From Trichoplax sp. H2 (Eukaryota > Placozoa > Uniplacotomia > Trichoplacea): a stretch of DNA of 64,000 nucleotides. The stretch lies in NCBI GenBank assembly GCA_003344405.1, contig NOWV01000001.1, forward strand, positions 372,001 to 436,000, in the 5' to 3' direction. A program made the position numbers and the translations under genes. The first letter of the stretch is position 1. Each line of letters opens with the position of its first letter. Shown here piece by piece: positions 23,601 through 38,300 of the stretch. The notes below the pieces were generated by a model. It was not told the origin of the DNA, did not search any database, and saw nothing but the letters and a program-made list of their open reading frames with translations.

Positions 23601-26600
23601 CTTATCTGTAGGCTTGTTGCAATTCTTCAATGTTGTTTAGGGTTATAGAGCTATATTCAGCATTGTCCATAAAAGCTTAAAATGAGTTTATCCAGACTCT
23701 AACAGTAATTATATAGTCAATATTCATAGCTCGTACTGCAGATCGCAAAATTCTTATTTATGTGCTAGTAGGACAGTAAACTCACTTGTGTTGATTGACA
23801 CTTTTACTTTTACTACCCCAAAGTGATTAAAAATAAAGAACCAAACTAGTATTTTGTATGATTGTACTCGTACACATAACGGCAGTATATTAGCTTATGA
23901 CTTACAGTCTAAATGGAGTCTGTAACCTTAACATTGACAAATATACTTTATGTTTGACCGAATCCTGTTCAATACCAACGGTTTATAAAAATTACTTATT
24001 ATAGTATAGCACTTTTTACTAGAATTATCAATATTTAATCAATACACCATAAGGTAAATTGTTATAGGATTTCGTTATACAATTTCCTTCCAATGCTGTC
24101 GATTTAGTTAAATTGAAGGGCAATTGTATATGTCTTATTTACATTCACTTAAAATTAATTTTTGATATGACTGGCTGTTTTGTAATTAATGTAAAATATA
24201 CGATGCTGCCATTATGTGCTGTCTTTGCATGTCTTGTATTACTGTATGTGAGTATTATTATTTTCGCAGTTAATACTACATATATCATGATAAGAGCTAT
24301 TGCCATTACAGCAGTATGTCGATATGGCTGATGGTTATAAAAATTATCCAGTTATTTTAATAAATTATCAGTAGAAATAAACTCAGTTACTGAAACGTTA
24401 TAGTTTAAGTACATTATTTCACATAAAATCTACTGATCTTGATTTCTAATTACAAGGTGGCTTTCTCGTTAGTTGTTTAATGTACTGCAATAAAGTCCTT
24501 AATAATGACATTCGATTAGTTTATACTGTACGTATACACTATTGCATAAGACTCTTAGAATACTCTTTGATGCTTTACTTGCAGTGTAAGATGCGCAGTA
24601 TTTTTTAAATTAAAAATCATCATGTACCTCTTTAGGGCTTCGTATTGATGTGGTAAAATAATTACATTCACTAAATTCTAAACAATTATTTCGTATACTT
24701 CAGGTTCGCGCGTTGAAAGAAAGAATAGAGAAAGACCGCGGCGATGCATTTCTAGCTGACGATTTAAAACTAATTTATGGTGGTAAGTTAAAGTTTTAAA
24801 AGTTTAATGCAATACTCCCACCAATGGTTTTCTAGGAATAAAATTATAAATTTTATGATACTACATGTAAACTATGATACGAAAGTATTTAATACACTAT
24901 GAAATATGTGTAGTAACAATATCATAAACTTTATTGTGTTGAACGTGAAATATTGGTATCACACAGTAGTTTTGAATATAGCTAATACAAATCTATTGTA
25001 TATAAAAAAAATTAGGCAAATTATTAAGCGATGATACTATAATTGAAGACGTCAAAATTAATCCGAAGAATTTTGTTGTTGTTATGGTGGCAAAGGTTAG
25101 ATTACTGATCGATGATTGGTTACTGTTATTGAATTCGAGAATCTATTTGACTGTTATATAAATATATGCTCTCTGTCTATATATATATATCTCTTATTTG
25201 GCATAAATTTTCCAGAAACAACCTTCGCGACAATCTTCATCGACAGATTCTGCAGCTGCTAGATCGGAGGTAGATATAAGAAGTAATAGTATCTGACGAA
25301 TCGAATATACCCCCATTAGATACTATTCTTACTTTATATTTTGCAAGTGGTTCAATTAACAATGCAGTACGCTGAATAGGAATACAGTGCATACTAGGAT
25401 GCAGTCGTATGAATAGGCATTGTATGTGTCTATCTGTAATAATACTTCAAGATTATATTTATGTTCCATAAAATACACTTTACTAACTATACATGATAAA
25501 GATCTAGCTAAGCTATGCAATTGCTAGATTTAACTGTTGTTAGTGATTACAATCGTGTTTATAAATGATCTTCATATGAACCTATGGTATGGTATATTAA
25601 ATAAAAACGAAATTTCTTTTATTATGTTATAATGCAATTAAAACATTTTTGATTTAAGGCTGCCTCTACTACAACTACTACGGATGTGGCTTCTAGTACA
25701 TCTACAACTGGGGGTGATAGCAAAGCCCAAGAAAAATCAGAAGCTAAAACTGAGACCAGGTATATGGTTTCTATTAATTTGCGTAAATTTTGATGAGCAA
25801 TCTGGTTTATGAATCTATATAGTACTTATTCTATAATACATTAAAAGTTCATGAATAAGAAAACCGTTCTTTTTAATGTTTATTAACAATCATCTACGAA
25901 TTACCTTTCTCAGTACTCCGCAATCTCAGCCGCAACAGTCTGGTAGCTCAGACAGCGATGCCGGCTCCTCTTTAAGTAAGAAGGACACTATACTATATAA
26001 CAAGGATAATATATACTAAGACTGTCTGCTTAATTTGGCTATTATTACGATATGAGTCATGTTTTTGTAATACTTACATTTTAGTCAGTGGCTCTTCTAT
26101 CGAGCAAATCGTTTCTGAAATTGTATCAATGGGATTCCCAAGGGATCAGGTAGTGTACAATATATCGATTAGATTTAACTTCTTTAGCTTCTATAACAAA
26201 TTTTTTGGCTAGCTTTGAGGTTACATTATCTATTTACAGTGAAGTCCAATAACTAAATGGAATAATTAGCTGACGATTTTATTGTGATTCTAAGCTATTT
26301 GTTACTACCAACAATCGATGTTAATAATTCATTACGCCGATGATATTTTAGGTCTTACTTGCCTTGAGAGCTAGCTTCAATAACCCTCATCGAGCTGTCG
26401 AATATCTGACAACTGTAAGATCATTGATTTCAGTTATCCAATTTGCAGCAAAAGATTTCTAACTATTTATAAACTTTCTGATATATCTAGGGAATTCCTG
26501 CTAATGTTTTAGAAACTCAAACTGCTGAAACTCCAACTGCAACTCAGTCGGAATCGCAAGCGGAACCACAAACACAACCGCAACCGCAGGAAGAAGAGGA

Positions 26601-27364
26601 TCAACAACAACGACAACAGAATCCATTACCTTCATCCCCTCAAGGTCTTTACCCATTAGTACAGTTTTTACAATACTAGTGTTGACTATTTCTCTGGTTG
26701 GACACTAAAATGCATGCTTTTGTTTTTCAGGAGGTCCTTTAGGATTTCTAAGATCGCAGGCAGTCTTTAGCCAAATGAGACAGATTGTTCAATCTAATCC
26801 TGAAGCATTAGCGCCAATGCTGCAACAGTTAGGACAAAATAATCCGCAGTTACTAGAGGTATACAATTATAACCTAATTTTAAAAACGAAATTTGATTAC
26901 GGCCTATATTATACCTGAGTATATTTGAAAGAGACTACGACAAATTATATATTACTTGTTCATAACTTTAGTTGATTAGAAATCATCAATCAGAATTTAT
27001 GGAATTAATGAACGAGCCTATCACTGAAGGCCAACCGAGAATTGCTCCCTATCAGCAACAGCAGCAGCAGCCGTCACGACAATCACCTGGTGGGCCCGGT
27101 CTTGGGTCGCTTGGTATATCTGTAACACAAGAAGAAAAGGAAGCCATCGATAGGGTACTAATTCCATTATGCTAATTGTTGTAAGATTTAGAATTGTATA
27201 TAAAAGATTGTGAATTAAATTTGTTCATTTTTACTCTTTTATTTAATTCGTTATAGTTGAAAGCATTAGGATTCGATGAGGGACTAGTTGTACAGGCTTA
27301 TTTTGCCTGTGATAAGAACGAAAATCTAGCTGCTAACTTCTTGCTTCAACAAAATGATGATTGA
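20691..27364 (+). CDS. RAD23: RAD23 ubiquitin-receptor / nucleotide-excision-repair protein (12 exons, 380 aa)
   Basis: Shuttle factor that carries ubiquitinated proteins to the proteasome and stabilises XPC in nucleotide-excision repair; acts in nucleus and cytosol. Exons: 20691-20756, 24704-24782, 25016-25095, 25216-25269, 25659-25759, 25914-25975, 26085-26149, 26352-26414, 26491-26644, 26731-26858, 26972-27154, 27257-27364; phases agree throughout. Domains: ubiquitin-like (1-75, beginning [19 protein letters not shown], with [13 protein letters not shown]); Ser/Thr-rich linker (76-147); UBA1 (about 150-190, VSMGFPRDQ ... NPHRAVEYL); Gln/Pro/Glu-rich linker (191-240); STI1-like XPC-binding domain (about 243-300, [19 protein letters not shown]); UBA2 (about 333-378, [20 protein letters not shown]). 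A CAG/CAA run encodes six glutamines near 27053-27070. Length and domain order are normal for RAD23A/B. Unusual: a 3.9-kb first intron containing repeats. Confidence 0.97.
20757..24703. other. RAD23 intron 1 (3.9 kb)
   Basis: The intron splits the ubiquitin-like domain between strands 1-2 and the helix. It holds the direct repeat at 21022-21331 and otherwise AT-rich DNA without a supported exon. Other RAD23 introns are about 80-390 bp, so this one is more than ten times longer. Confidence 0.8.
21022..21331. repeat. Direct repeat of about 140 bp, spacing 166 bp
   Basis: Copy 1 runs from about 21022 to 21153 and copy 2 from about 21188 to 21331. Shared blocks include AGGAAGGATTGAAAGGCAAA and TAGCTAGTTGACAAGAGAGA (in copy 2, ATAGCTAGTTGACAAGAGAG). 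Copy 2 has small insertions such as CATCAC doubled. It lies inside RAD23 intron 1. No open frame spans it, and no target-site duplication was seen. Confidence 0.85.
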
Positions 27365-29363
27365 TGTGTTTTGTAATTACAAAATTTGATAGCCGTTGAT
27401 GATGGCACGTTAGGTACCTTGTGGTTAAATTTTGCTACTATGTAATATTATCGCGTATCAACCTTGTATTGCATGGTTTCAGAAATGTTTTATTTCATAT
27501 CACTTCTAATGTTCTTATGCAATGGCGTCTATGATATAAATGAAAATCAGCCTCTACTATATCGTTGTTTTCCATAATTAATTCTATTATTAAAGAAGAG
27601 TACGGTAAGTTAATCGTTAATATCAAATAGGAACAGTAACAGGGTGAGCGTGACGTCGTAATGATGACAAAGATGATACGTTGTTAATTCCTGCATTTTT
27701 GAGACTATTTTAACAACTTTTATTCTATACAACCATCTGATACGGTATACACGTATGCGAATAAGTCTGAATTTAATTGTTCTAGTGTAAAATTCTATAT
27801 AAGTGGGATGCTTTAACAATTGTAAACATAAGTAAACTAAGTGTACAATCGAAAAGTCAAGTTTGGTATAAGTCATCTTGTGTGGGTTACTGTTTGTACG
27901 ATATAGTATAGCATAGCTCATTCTGAAGCCACAGCGAAAAAATATGCTACTCTGGGCTTAATAACTTATATCATCAATCTTACTTCGTTAGCTTACTGAA
28001 CCTTGCAGAAACTGTATCGACTGATCCGTTTAAAATAAAAATAACTTATAGCATTACGAACGCAAATTAGTTGTTAACTAACGTGGTATATATACTACAC
28101 TACTGCATTGGTGGACCACTATACCATACAGTTGTGATTGGCAACTTAATTTACCAGGCGATAATATATATATTTACAGAGCTGCAATCAATACAGTATG
28201 TGCTATTGCAATACATTTCGGTACCGGTAGTATGTGACATAAAAATATTAGGTGTTATTGCTTTACGACAACAAATAAGATTCACAGTATTGAGACTGGA
28301 TTTCTTCGTGTCACTGATAATAGTTATAATATAATTCCTAAACTTTCTTGCTAGGCATTAGTTAATTTCATCGTTATGATTACAAGTTTACACCGGCTAT
28401 TTTTCGTTCTCGGGAATTGCAATTTAATATTATTTATGCCATTGTATCTATTATACATGCGTGGAATCATTGATTAGATATGATTGTACCGTTCAAACGA
28501 ATAAAATAATCAGGTAAACGGAAAATGCAATCGCATCAACCACTTGAGTATGGTTGAAACGGGAAAAATACAGTTCTACAGTTTATTGCTGCAATAGTAA
28601 AATATCCGTATTTTCATGCCTTTGATAGGCAAAGAGAGTACAGCCGACAAATATCATTTCAGGTTCATAACTTACGAAACGTTGGATAGTTATATAAAAT
28701 CATATACCGAATGATAAATAAAATAAAATTCTTTTACAGGTCACTTGCTATTGAAAACATATAGCAGGCTTATATAATATAATAATATATTACAAAATGA
28801 AGCATTAGCTTGTTGGGGATGGTATAATTTCAGCATTGTAGATGCATTGATAGCGACAGTAATACTACAGGGGATTCATACGATCTGCAGATAAATTTAA
28901 TATATTTTACAAAGATTGTCGTGTATCTGAAGGAAAGCAAAGTAGGCTATTGAGCGCATTAATATAAAATTTTGATATCTATACAATTTTATAAATTTTC
29001 TATTTCTATTATCTTCAATGTAGGATACTGCAGACAATTATAATAGATATCGGTCTCTGAAGTGTTAAATATTACTGGCTTGATATAACAAGAATTCGAT
29101 TTATCAAAAGTTGACAAAAATTAATCAAGATAGCAAAGTTACGTCTTTTACAGCATCTAAGAAATAGATAAGCCATTCCGTATATTACATTCTTTCTAAT
29201 TCTGTTTAAGCCGTATAGCAATAAAAATTTTTGATACTTGCGTGTACATAGAAATGAATAACTAACTTTTACAATTAAATTAAGTTCGAACAATTACGCA
29301 TTGCATCTTGGCTTGACAGCAGCTTTGCTAGCTTATGTAATCATGAAAGTTTTTTCATCAATA
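27365..29363. other. Intergenic DNA between the RAD23 and RIC1 3' ends
   Basis: The two genes converge here. The stretch should hold both 3' UTRs. AATAAA occurs near 28034 on the plus strand, rather far from the RAD23 stop. No exon, RNA gene or repeat array is recognised. Confidence 0.5.
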
Positions 29364-32300
29364 CTATGAGATTATACAGTCGGATCCTTTCTCAGTTGGT
29401 GATGAGCTCTCTATTGGATGAATTGTTGATGGTATCGTTTCACCTTTCTGCACGTTTTGCGGGTCAGGCGAAACAATATTTTCATGAGGTTTTTCTACCG
29501 ATGATAAGGTATCAGTAGATATTTTTTCAACGCTTTCTTCGTGGGACAAGTTACCTTGTGGAGTAACGTTTGGCGATGCAATAGGGGTATCAGAATTGAT
29601 GTTCCCCAATGCCATTAACTGACAATAAATAACAAACTTCCTGTAACCATAACTATTAAAAAAAGATTTATAGCACATTAATTCTAGTATTCAGTATAAA
29701 TATTAGATTAAAACGTGCATGTAATGAATAATAAAGGAACAATACACTACCATTCATGATTTGCCCATACTTCCAGATCGCGTAGGCCACATTTTATTCT
29801 ATCTGTTGTATTAGCAGTCAATATGGAAGGTTGTAATTGTGCACGCTGAATAATTTTATGAATCGCATGACCATCAAAAAGTAATATTGCGAGAAGCAAT
29901 GCCCATTCTAGACTATCTGTTGCTAACATAAGGTCCAGCATGTATCTAAAACGTTTGATAGTATAACTTTCTATTATTATGGATTAAAGATTTGCTTATT
30001 GATAATAAATATGCAAATATAGCTTAAGAAACCTCAATTCCATTGCTCTCTGTGGATGACAGTTCATTATCACTTCTTCATACATATCATCTACGTCCGC
30101 AAACGATATCGTAGTATCCTCTACGTCTTCCAACACAGATGCAGCACATGAAGTATCAACGGAAGTAACCAAGCTGTCATTGCTAGAAGGTGCTAGATTG
30201 CAGAAAAAGTCATCCTTAATCAACTATAAATATCTTATCAGGTCAACAATTATTACATACCTTTTAAATATTCTGGTGCTAATAAATGACTTGCGGCATT
30301 GTTTTCCATTCGTGTTAGGATGCTAGCTTGGTATTGTGAACTGTCGATGTTACTATCCGGTGTAAATTCAGATGTGGCCCGTTGATAGTTAGTGGAAGAG
30401 TCTTCCAGAGAAAGCTGACGAAGGTTCAAAGCGTTATCTATACAATACGTTAACAATATTAATTAGATTACTTTATTGCCAATTAAGCAAATAATAATGT
30501 TGTTATCAGACGAGTACAATATGAAAAATTGAAAAGAATTGATGTAAAGCGTAAATTTTTTCTTACGTGTCAAATCTTCCAGTAATATCTTTTTAGCTTC
30601 CTCAGTCTTTGCAGTATCTGAAGATGATTCAGAATTGTTTCCTTACAACGAAACGTAGCATTTGTTAAAATATAATTCAAATAATGTACACTCATAAGAA
30701 TGCCGTACAAGTAACTCATCATGAATGAATTACGTATCTACCTGGAAACGGCCAATCAAATTGTTTATGAATTTTTAACAAGCAAGAGGGAAAATCTTCA
30801 ATTGCAGTTATGTGCACCCTACATCGGTTACGATTATAAAGTAATCAAGCAAATACACTTTATACTTTGATATTAAAACTAATGAACGTGCAAAATTAAT
30901 TATGTTACCGTTCTTTTATCAACCATTCGTATAAAGGAAAGTCAAGATAAGCAGAGAATAGTCCCAATTCTCGCAATTGGCACGATTTCAGTAGATTGGT
31001 GGCATGATTTTTAAGAACACTATCTACATAAAACTGAAGGCATAACAATTTAATTGGAACATACATTATATGATAGCAGAAATTAGATGGCGTAAATGTA
31101 CCGTGTTTAACTGAGTTGCAATTTCTTGCGAGTTGACATTTCAAAATTATTATACAAAGATTATGCGTTGACTTCTAGATTACCTCTGTCTCTTCAACGG
31201 TATAACCTTTCTCGGCGGTACTTTGGCTTAATCTATCTCGTATAGTGCTACCTGATATTACTAAACTATTCTTCTTCGATGAGGGCCAACTTGTAGTTTC
31301 GCCACTTCGTGTTGGCGTCACTGGAGGTGTTAATGGACCACTACTACTTATCGAAGTGCGCGGTGGAGTATCGGAACAAGGCCCTATAAACATTAATAAA
31401 TCGGAAGACGCTCAGAGCTACGCTAAAATATATTGATAAATAATATTTAACAAACCTGCAGCTCGTAGGAAGCGAACGACGTCTTGAGCGAGCTACAAAT
31501 TTAATTGAAAGACATAACAGCACGAATTAGAGACTATAAGTTAAGATTGTAATTTCGTAATATTTCCAAATCAGTACGATGATTTGCGAGAAATGATCAT
31601 TAGAATTATAAAATAATATGATGAGATAGTATAACTCGTACCTCCCATTTGTGTTTTGCTAACGCCGTATCCAGCAACAACGTTGCGTGCTAATACATAT
31701 ATGATAAAGTAAAAATCATTTTGTATTTTGATCGCTAAAAGCAGCAAGCGATTAAACTTTTATTCATTAATGTACGGAACTACTTACAAGGCGACTGACA
31801 TCAGAAGGCTCTAAGTTTTGCAATATAATCAAGCAGGACGTTGCAGTTTCTAAATCACCACTTGCTAAGCATTCCTAGAAACAAAAATATTATTAACGGT
31901 ATTTATTATATCTAACAAAAGCGATCTATATCGGTGCTTATCCTATTAGTTTAATTTCGATAAGACAATGTAAGAAATTAGACTAACCTCAAACATATTT
32001 TTAGGATTTCCAACAGCAGCAAATAAATAATCCCATAAATCAAACTCCGTTTTTCTAGCACAGTGGACAACAATATGATAGTACGATGGAAATTCTTGTA
32101 TGAAAGCTACAATACGCGGGAGAAGTGCATCTACAGAACAAGAGGATACAAGATATCCATTAAAATCTTACATGCCATTACTATTGCGAACTTGATTCAA
32201 ATAGCAACTTCTTATTGTACTTATTATCTGATTATAAGCGAATATTATTGCAAGACAAACCAGGCATAGGCTCAGATGCCGTAGCTTCTTCTTCTAATAC

Positions 32301-35300
32301 CTCGTGCAACATCAGTTCAAGTATGTGAGAAAAATAAGGTAATGACATGCAACAGCGAGCGACCTCATAAGCATGCACATCCAAACTAAGAAATATGAGA
32401 TTTTAAGTCAAAATAATTAATACTGTTGTTGTCCAGTAGTTCACAGTATATTAAAAGTAAAATATTTACAGCTTAGAAATTGCAAGGTTAACATAGCGTA
32501 TCATACATTAAGATTTTTACATGTTGGTTACTACAATACAGATTTATTCAATATTCATACTGTTTATAAATACATAGAATCTAAAAATACTATAGTAAAT
32601 TAATGAACTTACTTTCTTCGAAGGAGTTGTCTCAATATATGATGCAAATATATTTGAGTCTAATAGAAAAGAATATTAAAATTAATCAAAGAAAAATTAT
32701 GAGTCTGCGAAGCCCTAGAATAACTCACCGTGCGATCAATCGAGTAAAATGGAAAAGTAACATCGGATTTGCCAGGAGATTTTAGATCTATAGTTTCATT
32801 AGAGGCGCCCAAGATCACAGCTTCCTCAAAAAGTACAGCTAAGGTAGAATTATAGCTTTAAACTTTATGTCACTATATTAGGTAAGGATGTATTCAAGCG
32901 TATTAAATATATGTTATAAGTAGTATTACCTTGGGGATACACGTCGAGTTTAAAGGGTAGCATAATGCGCTTAGCAACAAAGTTCGGTTGTTTACCTTCA
33001 CTGCTTGGATATAATGGAAGCCATACCTATCAAATATTATTGTATACAGATAGCAATAATTGTTTGAAAGAATCATAAATATCTGAACTAGATATCGATG
33101 CAATTAATGCAAATGATGTATCACTGATTGTAATTGTAAAAGTAGCGAGTTTATACTAACGGTAATTAAGCAATATATACTGTAATACATAATGACCATT
33201 ATACTATACTTACTTTCATCCCGTCAGCACCACATCCAAGCCATAGGGCATCGGTTAGATACTTATGGGTAGTCCTAGTCCTAGGAGTAGACCACACCAT
33301 TTCCACGGTTGATGATAATGCAATTGGGCAGCTAAATGCAGCCTGTATAATTTTACAATCGAATAACGTCACCAAAGTGAATGCACTAGTAATCGCATCT
33401 TCGAATTATCATAAAGATTGTGAAGACACTTTGATATTCTTAAACAAATAGCAATGCCATTTTATTGTAGATTTACAGTTCATTTACCTGTGTAGCTTTC
33501 TTTGATCTGTCGCGTGGTAATAAAATTAGGCGACCAGCAATATTTAGGAGTAGTGATTCTGGTTCTTTTTCGTCTACGAGAAAGTATAAACTAAGGTATA
33601 AGGCTCTTTATCGTAATAATAAACTTTACTATCAATAGTTAGTGTTACTAGTGATACGACAATGCATAGATAATAACAGTTGTACCATTACCAGATTCAG
33701 CATTAATGCACGTTAGAGTGACTGAAATCAGTGCGTTCCCATGTGGCACATAACTCTCTAAGGAAATATCTTGAAGCCGATGTAGCACGGCTACAGGATG
33801 ATCTAAAAATATCCATCAATTAGTCAAAATTTTATGAAGATTTCATTTTAATAGTACGCTGAAATTTTCTAATTCAGTACACATAAATTTCCATCTGCAA
33901 AGTTCCAGGGTACATTGTAATACAATAAACATGTTAAGGCAAAGACATACGTTGCTTCTTTTCTTTTTTTTCAATCTTGTATAAACGAAGTTTGCAGTTG
34001 CTACCATATACCATGATGAAATCACGATATACATTTAGAAGGATAGCTGAGCTAGAAAGTTTCTCCGAAGTCATAAATGCATTATCCAAGTTGAGACCTC
34101 GTGGATAGATTCTTAACTGCGTATGTAAATTAAAACAAAATATTAAAAATGGGTTATGAAAATATTAGCAATTGTAAAATATTCTTTAAAATATACCTCT
34201 TCCTGGGCTTGTTGGATATTATAACAGGCAACCATTAGCATATCTTTCCACCATGCCAAGCCACCGGTAACAGAAAAATTTTGCTCCTAATACAAGAGAT
34301 AACTTAGCTTTACTATGTCATAATTTCAGTTTCTTAGAGGCTATTACATAACTCAAATTCTACTCAAGAAAGTTACCATACCTGGGCAATATTACCAAAT
34401 AATTTCCATTTTTGAGTTGCTATAGAATAATGAGCGATACCCATAACAGCAGCTACAGCTAAATAACGTCCTGTTTTATCAATCGCAGAATACTGAAATA
34501 TAAAAAACTTTTTTCAGTTCTATGGCATAACTAGGTTTTATAACGATACAAAGCTTTTTCATACGTCTTCTACAATTTCAGATAGTTCAACTTTATAACA
34601 CGAACACAAATGATACTCTTACCCGTATCGGCCAATTTTCTCCAACCATATAACTAGAAGGAACCTGAAGCGATTAAATAACTGGGTCATTATATTGTAT
34701 CGATTGATTCAGCTCATAAATGCATGTTAGTATGCTATTACATGAATGACAAACTCAAAATATACAGGGAAATTTACCTGAATTACACACCACTGTTTAC
34801 TTCCCAATAAGATATTTATATCTGCTTGGGATTGATTTGGTTGATTCCCTTTATTAAATGATCTCTCATCAAGTGATGAATTATATGAATTTATATCATT
34901 AACAGATCTTAGATAGCCAGAGGTAGAGTTGCTATCTAGAATATGTAAATATAATCTATCTTCCGCTTGTAGTAGCACGTGACAAATGTTTCCCTATGAA
35001 GCAATATCGGATAGATGATATTACATGATAAAGTAATGAAAAAGTATTGTAGTAAAAATATTAGTTTAATTGTGACTCTACGTCACTCGTACATATGCAA
35101 TTATTTACAATTACCGCGTTGGGATTGACGCTACTTGCACTTTTAACAAATTGCATTTGGTAGATACATTCTGGAATGCACCGAAACATTTATCAGTTTA
35201 AATAAAAGCTAAAAATCGAAGAAAAAATTACGTCATACCTGGAGAAGAATCAAATGTTTCACTTTTATCCACAACAAACCATAGGTGATAACCTTCAACG

Positions 35301-38300
35301 TCCCAGTCCTAGAGCACCAATATGCATTATATCATAAGTAAAAAGTGTAGTCGATGAATAAGTTGTAAATTGTATTAAGACTTACCAAATCTCTTATTTG
35401 TAAAGTTTGATTGCTCAAACCATCAATTAAAGGTCTGATAAAGAATGATCCGTTACTGAAAATGAAGTGATCACTACTTGCTACTTTAATAATGACAGTA
35501 ATTATGTTACCTATAGTCCATTCTTAAAGTGCATAATATTAAAGAACCGAATACTGTCCAAATGGCAAGTCCACATTTTTCCCAAGACATTGCTAATACA
35601 CAGCCATCAGGTGACCATCTGATGCATCTAACAGCTCCAGCAACACTCGAGACATCTATATAAGTAAATAGCGCTTTTAGCTTAACCAATTTTATATGAA
35701 ATAAATTCACAAAGTTCAGTTTATAAGACGTAGTTTTCGTTAGCTATAGATTACCTATAGGGTCTTTATGTACAAATTTTAGTTTATGCGATAAGTTCAA
35801 AGCGCCGGTGACCTCATCTAGGTTATAGGCTGCGGCTTGTCCGCTATAAGAGTATGCATTTTAAGAGAATTTTTACGTATTCAGTAAAGTTTTGGACTGA
35901 ACTTCTATCATGACAGTATGTTAATATTTTGATTAAGCTGCAATACACACTTGGAAAGGCCAAAAACTATAAAACGATATTTATTGTTGATTGCAATACA
36001 TGTAGCGGTTGAAGTATTCTTCGCCCAGACAGCATATAAACTCTACAAGTTAGAAAATGAATAATATGCCATAAAGCGAATCTTTAAATTCAATTCCGAA
36101 TTTAGCCAAACTACGATAGTTTGTCTTTGTACACAAATAGCAAAAGGTACGTATAGCTACTTAGCTTACATTTGGAGATACAGTGGGAGCACTGCATAAT
36201 ACGAAAGCGCCCCTACCGTCTTCAAGAATAATTGCATACCCATGAAGTGATCGGCTATATTCAATGGCAATAATGTATGAATCATCCGGGCTTAAGAATG
36301 ACGCTAGAAAGACAAAGATCAATCTTAAAAGAGGTTATGCTGTACGCGTACATTGAAGAATAGAATTATGCTAAAGAATGAATTTATATTTTATCGTTTT
36401 AAAAAAGACCTTTTGCATTTGATTGATCTGCCGAAAATGGTATGTTATTAATTTGAACAGTTAATTGAGCATATAGCAATCCATCCCACTTATAATGGAA
36501 AATATTGCCACCTCTCGTTGTTACAATTATTTCCTCTTGACGACATATGATACTATCCAATTGGTTATACAGTTAAATAACGAAGGAAAAATATACAACG
36601 GTTACAATGCATATACTACATTTTACCTATAAAATAATAAAAGTACTATAATTGATGACAAGACTACGATATAAACTATATATAATTCGAACTGTTAAAG
36701 TCGCCTAAGTACAAACTCTGTTGTTCCATCTTTGATTGGTACACCACACTTGAAATTAAGCGTCCATGAAGGAACAACGCCAAGGTCTTCGCTAACTACT
36801 TCTGAACGTATAACTCTAAAAGTAATATCCACCATTTCAAGTATATTAATCAATACTGCATTGTTGTATCTAATACACTTGTAAAGCAAAGGCAAATAGG
36901 ACGCAAATACTGTAGAACTGAATACCTTTTCGATTTGATGCGATAAAGTTCGTGATCTTTCTGATTTAAAGAATCTTTACAAACGTTTAATATGACTATA
37001 AAGCCTTTATTAGTCTACAAGAGAATCAAAATAAGTATAATTATTTTTTAGCATCGTATTAAATAAGAGTTACACCTATTTGACAGTGCAATTATTTGTG
37101 ACAACTAAATAAGGGATGATTCACGCATAATAAACATTATCTGTAAGAGTATTACTTAGAGTACATTTCCATTGCTTAACTATCTGCAACGACGTTTATA
37201 TACTGTACAGTACAGTAGTTGAAATTATACGTACTATTCACAGGACCAAGGTGGCGTAATTATCACAAAATCATCATTATTACCATCATTATGCTTACAT
37301 CGTATAGCATTTTAATTGTATAGTTCATACTCGTCATGTTTACATCGTGGTATCACAGGCATTATAAAAATAAGTACGGTAATATTACTTGTTGATTGAC
37401 CATCTGATAAAGAAGCAACTTGGTTATACTGTAATTATGCCTGCTTTTCAACGTCGGAATTGCATTTGCAAGTGTAATACTACAGCTACAATATGTGCGC
37501 AACGTAGATCGTAGTTTGCTATAATCTTAACTGTAAAAATAATTTTTTATGTTAGAGCACGATGATGGCTAAATGATAGGTAATAGTATTATTACATTTC
37601 TATTAAATTGCAATCTACCAGCATACCTTATCTATTAATACCGTAATGATATCAATTAAAAAGTTTGATTCGACTGAATTAATCAATAGATGCTAGCAAT
37701 GGTACTACAAAAATAAGATGTACTGTACACTAAAGAAGATCCTTATAATTGAGTGATATCTGCCTTGCTAACTTACCCTAATTGCGAGAGCCGAAGCATC
37801 AGATTTCCAATGGAGATCAACAAAATATCCCATTTGTTTTAAAGCACGTTCCGGCCAAACATATACGGCTATTAAAGCTCTGGGCTGAAATTAAAGTTTA
37901 CATAAATAGGATCAAATATCAAATAGAGAATTTTGTAAAGTGACCCTGCTACTATACATTGGATTTGCTGCTACATTATCTTTTCGTAGACATCAGATGT
38001 CTCTTTTAAACAGCTACAAGTTATTTTAAGATTACTTGGCATGAGTCATTTGATAGGCTGTAACTTAATTGTAATTAATTTTAAAAAAAATTAGTAGAAG
38101 TTATTGGAAACAAGCGCATAGGTAGGGCCAAGAATACCATTTATTGGTGAATAATACTGTCTTGTAGTCAGTATTGGGCAGTGATCACACTTTTGCAATG
38201 CTTTATTCTTATCAATTAGCACGAGCTTTGTCCGCAATGGCAGGAGTGAATTTAATTAATTCAATATGTGTATATTCAGATATAATGTATGTTGGCTATG

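Noticed and set aside
27610-27921. 103-codon minus-strand frame downstream of RAD23
   Set aside because: No recognisable motif, no splice partners, lies in presumed RAD23 3' flank.
32063-32269. 68-codon plus-strand frame
   Set aside because: Overlaps RIC1 exons 24 and 25 in antisense; no independent support.
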